From Spirochaetales bacterium (GTDB taxonomy: Bacteria; Spirochaetota; Leptospiria; Leptospirales; Leptonemataceae): 64,000 nucleotides of DNA. Both the position numbers and the translations under genes were made by a program. The notes under the pieces were generated by a model. That model was not told the origin of the DNA. It made no database searches and saw only the letters and a program-made list of their open reading frames with translations. The DNA is taken from NCBI GenBank assembly GCA_015075425.1, contig JABTUL010000002.1, positions 248,001 to 312,000 on the forward strand, in the 5' to 3' direction. This document shows positions 43,534-52,137 of the stretch, piece by piece (the stretch's first letter is position 1; each line of letters starts with the position of its first letter).

Positions 43534-44226
43534 TCAGTCTTCCTCCACGGAGAGTTCGAGCGGCGAAAGGCCGACGCGGAATGCTCTATAGCCGCGGCGA
43601 CGCAGGATGCGCACCGCTTCGCGCGACATCACGCACAACCGCCCGCGACAGTACGCTGCGACAGGCCGTCTTGATGACAGGCCCGCGAGAGTTCGTTCGA
43701 GATCTGCAAGCGGCATGGAGATGGCTCCCGGCAGGTGACCGGCTTCGAATTCGGCTGACGGCCGCACGTCGATCAGGGTGATCTCGCCCTTCCTGGCCTT
43801 TTGGGCGAGCACCCGCGGCGCAAGTTCTTCGAGTTCTTCTGATGGATCGAAGAAAATGCGTAGAGCTTCACGCAATCTCGCCACATGATCCTGCCCAACA
43901 CTCGTTAGGGCAAGCCACAGTCGCCTTCCAGCGGGAGTTCCATGGTAGCGGACGAACCGCCCGTCTTTCTCGGACTCGGCCAGGCCCGCTTCGCGCAGGG
44001 CGCGCAGATGGTGCGAAGCCGCCGCCATACTGAGACGTGCTTCCTGGCCAACCATCTCCACGCTCTTCGCTGCCTGGCAGATCAGATCCAGAACTTCGAG
44101 CCGGCGGGGGTCGGAAAGAGCGCCGCCCATACGCGCAAGCTCCTGGTAGGCGATGTCCTTGAACGCGCGTGGCGAAAGGCTTTCAGCCTCAGGATCTTCT
44201 TTCTGCTTCTCTTTGGCTTTGCTCAT
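43534..44226 (-). CDS. ArsR-family regulator fused to a rhodanese domain
   Basis: 230 residues from ATG 44226, preceded by GGGGGAGGAAG. Residues about 25-120 form an ArsR/SmtB winged helix (LSDPRRLEVLDLI ... MAAASHHLRALREAGLAESEKDGRFVRY). The As(III)-type CxC pair is missing; one Cys (Cys50) lies in the helix usually carrying it. Residues about 145-225 form a rhodanese domain with active-site loop CRGRLC (Cys193 nucleophile, second Cys198). The fusion suggests a repressor that senses sulfane sulfur or persulfide directly. G+C is higher than in neighbouring genes. Confidence 0.88.
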   Translation of the reverse strand: MSKAKEKQKEDPEAESLSPRAFKDIAYQELARMGGALSDPRRLEVLDLICQAAKSVEMVGQEARLSMAAASHHLRALREAGLAESEKDGRFVRYHGTPAGRRLWLALTSVGQDHVARLREALRIFFDPSEELEELAPRVLAQKARKGEITLIDVRPSAEFEAGHLPGAISMPLADLERTLAGLSSRRPVAAYCRGRLCVMSREAVRILRRRGYRAFRVGLSPLELSVEED

Positions 44227-44299
44227 GACTTCCTCCCCCGGATCCATGCATGTCGGCACGCTGCCTGGGCGCTGACTCGCCTCGACGCCACCCCGGCAC

Positions 44300-45436
44300 T
44301 CACAAGCGCGTCCGCAGCCAATGCTGCTCGAACAGGAACTTCGCGAATCGTCCGAAAAATGACGGAGAGTAGAGCCGTACGTCCGGTTCGGGTTCGGCGA
44401 GGAAGTTCCCCCGCGCGAAGGCTGCGCGCCCTCCTCCGATTTCCAGAAAACACTGACCGTGGCCCTGGAATCGCCGCTGTGCACTGCGGCCAGCGGCATC
44501 TGCAGCAATCGCTGCGGATGCCACCTCCGCCTGGGCGTGCGCAAAGACACCCGCGCGCGGCAGCAGTTTTCCGTTGGAGAGCCGGATGGCCGTTGCATCA
44601 CCGACCGCAAACACGCCCGGCCAATTCGTGCGCATCTGCCGGTCGACGGAAATGCCGCCGTGCTCTCCGAGGAGCTTTGACTTCACCAGGAACTCTGCGG
44701 GGCGATGCTCCGGCACGAAAGCGACCAGGCCGGCCTCAACGGCCGCGCCCTGCCGATCGCAAATGACGTCGCCTTCGACTGTGAGCGGACTGTCCGGGCG
44801 GTACTCGACGCCCCTGGCTGCCAGCATCGACTTGACTGCGGCCGAAACGTGCGGACCGGCCACGCCCATCGGTGTGGACTCGGCCGCGTGGAACACGACG
44901 CGCACACTCGGTCGGTCACGCAACCGGTCCCGAATGAGCAGTGCTGCTTCGTACGGAGCTGCCGGACACCGGTAAAAGGACTCGGTCGTCGTCACGAGCA
45001 CGGTTCCTTCGCCAGGCGCACTCCCTTTTGCGAGGGCGCGACCGAGCGCCTCGGCGCCTTCCATCGTGTAGAGGTTGTGGGCGTGCGGAAGCTGCCCGAA
45101 GGAGCCGCTCTGTGTGCGCAGGCCCGGAGAAAGGAGCAGGTAGTCGGCTTCAAACGACCGCCCCGCCAATTCCACCCGCCGCGCCACAGGATCCACTTCC
45201 GTCACCTCGCCCTGAACGAACCGAATTCCGTAGCGCTCGAGGCCCGAAAGGGGCCGCCGTATCTGATCCGGTCTGCGGTTCCCAATCATGACCCACAGAA
45301 GCGACGGAGCAAAGAGGTGGTCGGGGTTTTTGTCTATCAGGACGACCTCGTCGACCCGGTCGAGACTGCGTCGCAGGGCGCGGGCGGCCACGACCCCGCC
45401 GATTCCGCCGCCCAGAACGATTGCTCGCTTACTCAT
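44300..45436 (-). CDS. SQR-like FAD/NAD(P)-dependent oxidoreductase
   Basis: 378 residues from ATG 45436. N-terminal FAD-binding IVLGGGIGGVVAARAL, then LIDKNPDHLFAPSLLWVMIG, a pattern shared with sulfide:quinone reductase relatives. Cys157 in YRCPAAPYE matches a conserved SQR cysteine and Cys329 lies in GQCFLEIGGG; a further N-terminal cysteine seen in true SQRs is absent. GVFAVGDATAI binds the FAD ribityl. The C-terminal helix (FFGRFAKFLFEQHWL) could lie on the membrane. It may oxidise sulfide or persulfide. A start 12 bases upstream (45448) lies within the promoter and is rejected. Confidence 0.82.
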   Translation of the reverse strand: MSKRAIVLGGGIGGVVAARALRRSLDRVDEVVLIDKNPDHLFAPSLLWVMIGNRRPDQIRRPLSGLERYGIRFVQGEVTEVDPVARRVELAGRSFEADYLLLSPGLRTQSGSFGQLPHAHNLYTMEGAEALGRALAKGSAPGEGTVLVTTTESFYRCPAAPYEAALLIRDRLRDRPSVRVVFHAAESTPMGVAGPHVSAAVKSMLAARGVEYRPDSPLTVEGDVICDRQGAAVEAGLVAFVPEHRPAEFLVKSKLLGEHGGISVDRQMRTNWPGVFAVGDATAIRLSNGKLLPRAGVFAHAQAEVASAAIAADAAGRSAQRRFQGHGQCFLEIGGGRAAFARGNFLAEPEPDVRLYSPSFFGRFAKFLFEQHWLRTRL

Positions 45437-45472
45437 TTGTACATTCAAATATACATGTGATCATAGTGTCAA
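45435..45472 (-). promoter_or_regulatory. Promoter with overlapping palindromic operator of the sulfur operon
   Basis: On the - strand TTGACA (45467-45472) is followed after 18 bases by TTGAAT (45443-45448), a usable -35/-10 pair. The inverted repeat ATTTG-TACATT-CAAAT (45435-45450) covers the -10 and touches the ATG at 45434-45436. This is the layout expected for autorepression by the ArsR-rhodanese protein two genes downstream. Transcription would start at or within a base or two of the ATG, so the mRNA would be nearly leaderless. Confidence 0.55.
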
Positions 45473-45546
45473 GCCTTTTCCGCCTTTTCCCGGGCGACCC
45501 GGCGCACGCCTGGTCCGGCGGCATAAGGGGGGCAGTGGTGCACAGA

Positions 45547-47037
45547 TCAGAAAAGTCGCTCATAGAGGGACTGCATGGCAGAAAAAGTAGGCCGGAGCAA
45601 TTCCACGATCCGCTCGCGCAGGGGGGCGGAGCCGACTTGCAGAAGGATCATCTTCATCTGCGATTCATAACCGTCTGCCGTTCCCGGCTCATTGAAGAGG
45701 AGCAGGATCTGGGGCCAAATTTTCCGGACCTCTGAAACGGCTGCGGGCTCAAGCTGCTTGACCTTCTGGGTAAGATCGTTCACCTCTTTTTGCATTCTGG
45801 CATATACACGGGTGCGCTGGTGCAGATCCTCGATGGCCGCGCCCTCCGTACCCAGTCGGGTGGCCAGACTCTGATACTCAGCGGAAAACTGCTCCGCTGC
45901 AAGGCGCCCTTCCATGTTGCGCAGGCCGACGATAGCTTTGCCGGCCGTGCCCGCCTTCTCTGTCAGCCAGAGCCTGTAACCTTCCTGATTGCCCTTTGCG
46001 CGAAACTCTTGCAACAGGCGCATCACTGCCATGAATTCTTGAAAACTACAGGGAATGGGTTCAAAGGCCGCACTGTCTTCATAAAGGGGCGCCTCGTAGG
46101 AATCCATCGACTCACCCTGGCCCTGGTCACCCATGCGCGCCGGGCTGCCCAGGCCATCGGCTGGATGGAGGGCTCCATGGATATCCAGGACATTGCCAAA
46201 CTTATTCAGCAGTTCATCAATCAGTTGCTCTTCTTTCTTGCGCGATACGGGCCGGGGAGGAGGTGGTGGGCTGGCTGCCGCGCCCGGGACGGCTGCAACC
46301 GAAACCTGCGGTGCTCCGGCTGCCGGAGGCTCGGGCGCAAAGTCCGGTACCTCTAATTTTTCCGGTATGTCCAGGACGTTGCCAAATTTTTCAAGGATTT
46401 CATCGATCAATGGTTTTTCAGGTGGCCGCAAGAAAGCGGGCCGGGCTGCCGGAGCCACGGCCGGTTTCCCTGCCGCAGCCGCAACTGCCACCGCTGGAGC
46501 TTTTCCGGTTACTGTCGCTCCCGGACCTGTCGGGGGCGCAGCCGGACCGCCCAGGCTGGCAGGCAACAGATCACCATCGTCACTTACAAACTTGAGCATG
46601 CCCAGTTCGAGTTCTGTGAAATGGTCGGGGGGTTGAACCAGTCCGCCAAACTTATGCAGCATTTCATCGATTACGGAGTTGAATACCCGGGGCCTGGCTG
46701 AAGATGGAGCCGCCGGTGCCTGAGCGGACGACGTTCTTACCGGCTGCGTCTCTTTAGCAGACTGAACCTCTTTACGTGCTGCGGACAGAGCACTGAGAAA
46801 GTTCGCACCAATAAAGGTGGCCAGTGCGCTTTCAGGGACGGCAAGCATCTGCGCAAACCGACCAATATGGTTGATAAAATCGTCTGTTGAATGAATGTTT
46901 TTTTTCAGATAATCCTGTAAGCGCAGGAGGACCTGATTGCGGGTTTCAGCCGGTGCATTCTTTTTCTGCAGAACAGCAGTAAACAATTTGCTGTAAGCTC
47001 GAAAATGCAGCTCCAGCTCCTGGGCAACAGCAACCAC
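45547..47037 (-). CDS. Unknown protein with three copies of an I-D-E-x2-x-K-F-G motif in Ala/Pro linkers
   Basis: About 496 residues if the GTG at 47037 is the start; no clear ribosome site supports it. N-terminal 90 residues and C-terminal 190 residues are helical; residues 100-290 are low-complexity Ala/Pro/Gly linkers holding three copies of a motif: VIDEMLHKFGGLVQ (122-135), LIDEILEKFGNVLD (210-223), LIDELLNKFGNVLD (273-286). No signal peptide or membrane segment. I do not recognise a family. The layout suggests a cytoplasmic scaffold that offers three copies of one short docking helix to a partner. It follows the 103-residue unknown gene after 31 bases. Confidence 0.7.
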   Translation of the reverse strand: MVAVAQELELHFRAYSKLFTAVLQKKNAPAETRNQVLLRLQDYLKKNIHSTDDFINHIGRFAQMLAVPESALATFIGANFLSALSAARKEVQSAKETQPVRTSSAQAPAAPSSARPRVFNSVIDEMLHKFGGLVQPPDHFTELELGMLKFVSDDGDLLPASLGGPAAPPTGPGATVTGKAPAVAVAAAAGKPAVAPAARPAFLRPPEKPLIDEILEKFGNVLDIPEKLEVPDFAPEPPAAGAPQVSVAAVPGAAASPPPPPRPVSRKKEEQLIDELLNKFGNVLDIHGALHPADGLGSPARMGDQGQGESMDSYEAPLYEDSAAFEPIPCSFQEFMAVMRLLQEFRAKGNQEGYRLWLTEKAGTAGKAIVGLRNMEGRLAAEQFSAEYQSLATRLGTEGAAIEDLHQRTRVYARMQKEVNDLTQKVKQLEPAAVSEVRKIWPQILLLFNEPGTADGYESQMKMILLQVGSAPLRERIVELLRPTFSAMQSLYERLF

Positions 47038-47068
47038 AGAAGAAAGTGGTGCCCGGAGTGCTGTCCGG

Positions 47069-47380
47069 TCAAGTGATTTTCGTTGTGCTGCTTTCTGCGG
47101 CTACATGTGCTGCAGAAGGATCTTCTTCCAGGATCCGGTAACGCAAATAGGTGTTGCAACTTGCTTCCTGGGAATAGCGCACCAGGTCAAAATCGACACG
47201 CGGGGAAATGAAAAAGTTAGAATTGCGTAACCGATCTTTGATCTCTTTTTTTATATGAGCCCGGGCTTCACTGCGTCGGTCATAGATAGTGGGGACCACC
47301 AGGTCCTTGCGATACGAAAGTTTTTTTTCTCTGTATACAGCCACAGTGAGCTTGATTCGGAATCGTGTTATGACGTCCAT
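47069..47380 (-). CDS. Small basic protein of unknown function
   Basis: 103 residues, rich in Arg, Lys and Tyr (FRIKLTVAVYREKKLSYRK). No membrane segment or recognised motif. It starts with ATG and is preceded by a good promoter, so it is likely real. It is probably cotranscribed with the triple-motif protein. Confidence 0.55.
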   Translation of the reverse strand: MDVITRFRIKLTVAVYREKKLSYRKDLVVPTIYDRRSEARAHIKKEIKDRLRNSNFFISPRVDFDLVRYSQEASCNTYLRYRILEEDPSAAHVAAESSTTKIT

Positions 47381-47388
47381 TCTGTGAA

Positions 47389-47418
47389 ATTATCGTCCCT
47401 GGCGATGGCTGATGTTAA
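47389..47418 (-). promoter_or_regulatory. Candidate promoter for the small basic protein gene
   Basis: TTAACA (47413-47418), an 18-base spacer, and GATAAT (47389-47394); each hexamer matches the sigma-70 consensus at five of six bases. The expected start point lies about 2 bases before the ATG at 47380, another near-leaderless arrangement. Confidence 0.5.
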
Positions 47419-47421
47419 AGC

Positions 47422-47444
47422 ATGCGGTCCGATTTTTGCCGCAT
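47422..47444 (-). terminator. Weak hairpin after the nucleoside phosphorylase gene
   Basis: ATGCGG (47422-47427) and CCGCAT (47439-47444) form a 6-base-pair stem with an 11-base loop, just after the stop at 47450. On the - strand it is followed by GCTTTAAC, a poor T-run, so termination would be inefficient. It directly precedes the next promoter. Confidence 0.35.
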
Positions 47445-47449
47445 CCGGA

Positions 47450-48085
47450 TCAACCGATTACCTCCTCCAGGATATGTTTTTTTAGACACCGCTGTAAAGT
47501 TCCGCCCTGTTCCTTATAGTTTCCTTTCCACTCTGCCGAGCCCTGCGGGCCCACGGAATTGGTCACTGCCAGGAGAGCCGCGAAGGGTAGCTGATACAAA
47601 GAAGCGACATAAGCAAGACCGGCACACTCCAGATTCTCATGGGTCCACTCACCGGCCCCTGGATCGACAAGTGACACAGCTCCTGGACTGTTGACTTTGC
47701 CGGAGGAAAAGTTCCCGGAAAGAAAAAGGGACCGGGCCAGCGGACCGGGACCGGTGGTAAAATGCGTGGGCATCAAATCAGGCGGCACCGCCCGGCCTTG
47801 AAGAACAGCCAGCTCCTTCTGTCCAAAGACGGTAGCAAGGATCGCCTCCCGACTGCCCCCGGAATAGGCACCTGCGGATCCCAGAAAAAGAATTTCCGCA
47901 CACGCTCCCTCTGACCTTTCCAGTAAACGACAGAGCGCCGTCGCTGCAGCAATATTGCCCACCCCACAGAGATGGAATCGCAAAACGAAAGGCAGGCCGT
48001 CTGACAGGATCTGCTGGCCCTCCAGAGAGCGTACTTCCTCTTGCTCGGGGAGGAAGGCAGATACAACCCAGATTTCTCCGGCCAC
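47450..48085 (-). CDS. Nucleoside phosphorylase-fold hydrolase (futalosine hydrolase-like)
   Basis: 211 residues. GVGNIAAATAL, EILFLGSAGAY and WTHENLECAGLAYVASLYQLPF, AVTNSVGPQG follow the MTA/SAH nucleosidase and futalosine hydrolase pattern, including the Glu at the nucleoside site (in HENLE) and an Asn after AVT. Futalosine hydrolase (MqnB), of menaquinone synthesis, is the likelier of the two but this is not decided by the sequence. Start MAGEIWVVSAF at 48085. The 125 bases upstream to rodA contain no gene I can support. Confidence 0.65.
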   Translation of the reverse strand: MAGEIWVVSAFLPEQEEVRSLEGQQILSDGLPFVLRFHLCGVGNIAAATALCRLLERSEGACAEILFLGSAGAYSGGSREAILATVFGQKELAVLQGRAVPPDLMPTHFTTGPGPLARSLFLSGNFSSGKVNSPGAVSLVDPGAGEWTHENLECAGLAYVASLYQLPFAALLAVTNSVGPQGSAEWKGNYKEQGGTLQRCLKKHILEEVIG

Positions 48086-48210
48086 GCCCTGGTTGGAAGA
48101 ATCGGCCGGATGAAGTCAAACGCAAAAACGATGCTGCTGCTCTTTCGTTGGCGGGAGCACCAGCGTTTTGCCGGAAAGGGCAGGCCCGGGGCAACAACAG
48201 CGGGTCGCCC

Positions 48211-49743
48211 TCAGTTGGCGTGTTTACGGCGATAGATGCTGAGCAGAATCCCGACAGCCAGCATGTTGGTAATCATATGCGACCCGCCATAGGACATAAA
48301 ACTCAGCGGCAAACCCGTAACCGGCATCAGGCCCAGGGCAATCCCTGCGTTCAGAAAGGTATGAAAGAAAAACATCGCGGCAAAGCCCGCAGCCAGGAAA
48401 CTGCCAAAACGGTCTCTGGCCTCAAAGCTGAGCTGCAAAGCTCGCAGGGGAATGATCAAAAGGAGCACCAGGATCAAAAAGGAACCAATGAAGCCGGTCC
48501 GTTCGCTCCAGGAGGTGAAGATAAAGTCCGTCTGCGCTTCCGGAACCAGCGGTCTTTCACCCATCGTCATATCACCCTGAAACATACCGCGCCCCGTCAA
48601 CTGCCCGGAACCGATGGCCGCTTTGGAAGCGCGGGTCTGGTAGGCGAGGTCGCGGGGAAATTTGTCCGGATTGATAAAAGCCGTGACCCGCGCGACCTGG
48701 TGGTACTTAAAAGAGAAGGTCATGTGCACGGCCATGGCTGCAAGGATGGACATCCCCAGCACACCGGTGGGAATGTAAATTTTGCGTAAATAGTCCACCA
48801 GTCCGCCCTGCGTAAAGCGCACCACAAAAAGAACCACCGACACGACAACCAGAAGCCCGCCCAGAATGATCATCCAGACCTCATTGTCCAGCAACTGCAA
48901 AAGCAAACCACCGGCATCGCCGCGGACGGAATCGGCGGCTTCGCGAAAGTTACCCATGAGGCCAGCATTGCCCAGGACGCGCTGTAAATAGCTCAAATCA
49001 TTATCTTCGATCCCTGCAGGAATTACGGATTTCTCCAGAAAATTCCAGATGTCGCTGCGCAGGATCCGCACCGCAGGGATGAGACTTTCCTGGCCCAGAT
49101 CGCTTAGATGGTCTATGAGGGGATCCACAAGGGTAATGCGATAGTACTCTATATAAAGCGGGATAGAGATAGAAACTCCAAAGAACATCAGCACGGAACC
49201 AATATGCAAAATATCCGCACCGGCAATGAACAGCATGGTCATGAGAATCGGCATGAGGGCCACAGCACCACCCAGATCGGGCTGGATCACGATGAGAACC
49301 ATGGGCAGGAGCGTAATCATAAACGGCAGAAAAAGCGACGGAATCCTTTCGATATCGCGCTCTTTGAGTTCCAGATACTTGGCCATCAAAATGATATAAG
49401 CAAGTTTAGCAAGCTCTGATGTTTGAAAGCCCAGCGGGCCCACCCGCAACCAGCTGCGGGCTCCTTTGACCTTGGTCCCGATAAAAGGTACAAGAGTAAT
49501 GATCAAAAGAAGCATCGCTATGGCAAAGAGCGGAACAGCATAGCTGCCAAGCAAAGTGTAGTTGAAACGACGAACGAGAAGTGCCAGAACCACGCCGAGC
49601 AAAAAGAAGACCAGTTGTTTGACCCACCTGCCTTCAGAATCTTCTATAATGACTTCCTGTGTGTACAGGGTGAAAATGCCGGAGAAAGAGACGGCAAAAA
49701 CACTGATCACCAGCAAGTAGTCGATCCGGGTCTTGCGATCCAT
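48211..49743 (-). CDS. rodA: Rod-shape peptidoglycan glycosyltransferase RodA with a long insertion
   Basis: 510 residues, against about 370 in E. coli. SEDS family blocks: QPDLGGAV (154-161), PEAQTDFIFTSWSERTGFIGS with catalytic Asp406, and TGLPLSFMSYGGSHM. The extra length lies at about 201-320 and includes one further hydrophobic stretch (290-310) and a loop rich in charged residues. RodA polymerises lipid II with the PBP2 partner encoded upstream. ATG overlaps the mrdA stop (TGATG). It is the last gene of the mre operon. Confidence 0.94.
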   Translation of the reverse strand: MDRKTRIDYLLVISVFAVSFSGIFTLYTQEVIIEDSEGRWVKQLVFFLLGVVLALLVRRFNYTLLGSYAVPLFAIAMLLLIITLVPFIGTKVKGARSWLRVGPLGFQTSELAKLAYIILMAKYLELKERDIERIPSLFLPFMITLLPMVLIVIQPDLGGAVALMPILMTMLFIAGADILHIGSVLMFFGVSISIPLYIEYYRITLVDPLIDHLSDLGQESLIPAVRILRSDIWNFLEKSVIPAGIEDNDLSYLQRVLGNAGLMGNFREAADSVRGDAGGLLLQLLDNEVWMIILGGLLVVVSVVLFVVRFTQGGLVDYLRKIYIPTGVLGMSILAAMAVHMTFSFKYHQVARVTAFINPDKFPRDLAYQTRASKAAIGSGQLTGRGMFQGDMTMGERPLVPEAQTDFIFTSWSERTGFIGSFLILVLLLIIPLRALQLSFEARDRFGSFLAAGFAAMFFFHTFLNAGIALGLMPVTGLPLSFMSYGGSHMITNMLAVGILLSIYRRKHAN

Positions 49744-51623
49744 CAGGTTTCCGGTTGAATCTTTTTGATTTCAGGGCGCAGGCTCGCCTGATAGTTCGGG
49801 AAGGCAGCCCGGAGCATTTCCATGGCTATGGGGGCAGCAGACAGCGCCCCACCTTTACCAAATTCTACAAATACGGATACAACCACTTTTTCTTCCGGGG
49901 GACCTTCATAAGGGCCATAACCCACAAACCAGGCGTGGCTCTTTCCTTCACGTTTGCTGCGGGTCTGCGCCGTTCCAGTCTTTCCGGCGATGGGCACCAT
50001 ATCAGGCCGGTAGATGGAGCGCCCCGTTCCGGATTGAATTACCATGCGCATCCCCTTCTCCACCAGATCCAGGGTATCCTGGGCCATGGGAATTTCCGTC
50101 ACCATGTGCGGCTGATAGGTTTTGATTACCCGATTGGTATCCGGATCCCGGATGTCGCGCACCAGAAAGGGTTTATAGATCTTACCGCGATTGACGACCG
50201 CTCCCAGAGCAACGGCCATCCCCAGCGGTGTTGCCTCCAGAAAACCCTGACCTACAGCCAGGTTCAGCGTATCTCCATCATACCAGCGACTCGACCAGTT
50301 GATCTGCTTCCAGCGTTGATCGGGCACAAAGCCGGATATCTCTCCGGGTAGATCAATTCCGGAGGCCCGGTCCAGCCCGAGGCCGCGGGCCACTTTGATG
50401 ATTCCCGAAGGCCCGATGGCATTGCTCAGATTCCAGAAATAAACGTTGCAGCTCTGGGCAATCGCACCCAGTAGATTGAGCGATCCGTGCCCGCTGGACC
50501 AGCAGTTGTAATGGGCATCGGGTGAATTGCGCGAACTGGATCGTACCTGGTATGAGCCATTGCAGGTGTAGGTGGTATTGGGATCAATGTTCTTACCGGA
50601 TTCCAGGGCGGCAATAGCAACCAGTATCTTGAACGTGGAAGCCGGCGGCGATTTGGCCTGCACGGCCAGATTCAGGAAACCCTCAAATTGTTGTACTTTT
50701 CCAAAATGTTCGGCTCTCTGTTCCGGTGAACCGCTGGCCAGAATATTGGGATCATACGCCGGATAAGAGGCCAGGGCCAGCACTTCGCCATTGGTGCGCA
50801 TGGCGATGGCTGTGCCACGCTTCCCTGTTTCCACAAGCTTACGATAAGCAGCGGCCTGGACTTTGTGATCGATTGTCAGGACAAGGGAATTGCCGTGTCG
50901 TGATTCGGCAATCTGCTCTTCGGAATCTTTGATGCGATGCCGGATACGCACACCATCGCTACCGCGCAGTTCACTGTCGTATTGCGCTTCCAGCCCGGCC
51001 TTGCCAATGAACTGATAGGGCAGAGCCAGTTTACGTTCCAGTTCACGCCGCGAAGGCAGGCCAATGTAACCGGTCACATGTGCCAGGGCCGGTCCCATAG
51101 TGTAGTAACGCAGATGCTGCGAAACAAATTCACCGTAACGCGAAACCAGATGAAACTCCGCCAGCCTCTCCTGCTCGCGCCGACCCACCCGGGTCAAAAG
51201 TATGATGCTCTGGTTCTTCTTGACCAGATTGTTCCAGGCCTTTTCACTCAGATATTCCCTGAATTCTGCCGGATTGCGACCCAGCAGAGTGGCTACAGCG
51301 CCAATGAAGCGGGCACCTTCTGCCCGGTTGCGGAAACGATTGGGAAAAACTACATAATCAATATAATTTACATTTTGGACCAGTGTGCGCGAATCATCCT
51401 GGCTGAAGCTGCGGTCATAGATCAGGCCACGTGGCGCAACCATAAACTCTTGCTGGCTGACGAATTTCTTGGCCAGAATCCGGTTCTCGTAGCCCCAGAC
51501 CAGTTGCAACTTACCCAGCTGAAAGACAAAAAGTGCCAGGCTAATTAAAATAAACCCACTGAAAAAATACAGTCGCAGCTGAAATTTCTGCTCCAGTCTA
51601 TGTTCTGTGGCGGATCGACTCAT
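49743..51623 (-). CDS. mrdA: Penicillin-binding protein 2 (elongasome transpeptidase)
   Basis: 626 residues. One N-terminal membrane segment (about 18-40), a pedestal domain, and a transpeptidase domain with Ser329-T-F-Lys332, Ser391-C-N393 and Lys548-T-G550. RGLIYDR at 66-71 is the usual class B start. It crosslinks peptidoglycan during side-wall growth with RodA. Its ATG overlaps the mreD stop (ATGA). Confidence 0.95.
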   Translation of the reverse strand: MSRSATEHRLEQKFQLRLYFFSGFILISLALFVFQLGKLQLVWGYENRILAKKFVSQQEFMVAPRGLIYDRSFSQDDSRTLVQNVNYIDYVVFPNRFRNRAEGARFIGAVATLLGRNPAEFREYLSEKAWNNLVKKNQSIILLTRVGRREQERLAEFHLVSRYGEFVSQHLRYYTMGPALAHVTGYIGLPSRRELERKLALPYQFIGKAGLEAQYDSELRGSDGVRIRHRIKDSEEQIAESRHGNSLVLTIDHKVQAAAYRKLVETGKRGTAIAMRTNGEVLALASYPAYDPNILASGSPEQRAEHFGKVQQFEGFLNLAVQAKSPPASTFKILVAIAALESGKNIDPNTTYTCNGSYQVRSSSRNSPDAHYNCWSSGHGSLNLLGAIAQSCNVYFWNLSNAIGPSGIIKVARGLGLDRASGIDLPGEISGFVPDQRWKQINWSSRWYDGDTLNLAVGQGFLEATPLGMAVALGAVVNRGKIYKPFLVRDIRDPDTNRVIKTYQPHMVTEIPMAQDTLDLVEKGMRMVIQSGTGRSIYRPDMVPIAGKTGTAQTRSKREGKSHAWFVGYGPYEGPPEEKVVVSVFVEFGKGGALSAAPIAMEMLRAAFPNYQASLRPEIKKIQPET

Positions 51624-52135
51624 ACTTCCCTGTGCTTGTACACCCAGCTCATGGCAAAGAAATACACCGGTGCCAGAATGGCAGTATAAAAAGCCGGCCC
51701 GAGAAATGAATAGGCTCGGGGAGCCTGCCCCAGAAGACCAACCAGAATCCAGACCAGCAGGCGGACCAGAAAGGTTGTACTGAATACCACAACCACCACG
51801 GGTAGCATACTTTCTTTATCGATGATCCGGTTCATCTTGCCCAGAATATAACCAACCAGCGTGTAAACCAGAGCGTGGGAACCAAGGATGGGCACAAACT
51901 CATTGCTGGATTCAGAAAAAGCCAGAATAGCCGAATCTTCCAGAAGACCACTGATGAAGCCGATCCAGGTGCCGTGAAATTCATCTTTGAACAGAGCAAA
52001 ATAAATCAAAAAGAGAAGCAAAAAGTCCGGAAAGATTACCCCGGCAGCCTCAAAATGCAGGGATAACAGATTCATGTCCTTTAAGAAGAAGGACACCAGA
52101 ATCCCCAGGAAAATAACGGCCAGTTCGAGAAGCAT
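51620..52135 (-). CDS. mreD: Rod shape-determining membrane protein MreD
   Basis: 171 residues with five hydrophobic segments. FIGFISGLLEDSA (as GFISGLLEDS) is the typical MreD pattern. It links MreBC to RodA-PBP2 in the inner membrane. Position between mreC and mrdA confirms the call. Confidence 0.88.
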   Translation of the reverse strand: MLLELAVIFLGILVSFFLKDMNLLSLHFEAAGVIFPDFLLLFLIYFALFKDEFHGTWIGFISGLLEDSAILAFSESSNEFVPILGSHALVYTLVGYILGKMNRIIDKESMLPVVVVVFSTTFLVRLLVWILVGLLGQAPRAYSFLGPAFYTAILAPVYFFAMSWVYKHREV

Positions 52136-52137
52136 AA

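Noticed and set aside
42741-45480. Integrative element with attL/attR at the tRNA-Trp 3' end
   Set aside because: The second repeat lies on the 5' side of the tRNAs, not beyond the operon, and there is no integrase or other mobility gene.
48086-48210. Possible frameshifted N-terminus of the nucleoside phosphorylase gene
   Set aside because: The 48085 start already gives the complete fold (MAGEIWVVSAF); upstream frames add only low-complexity sequence.
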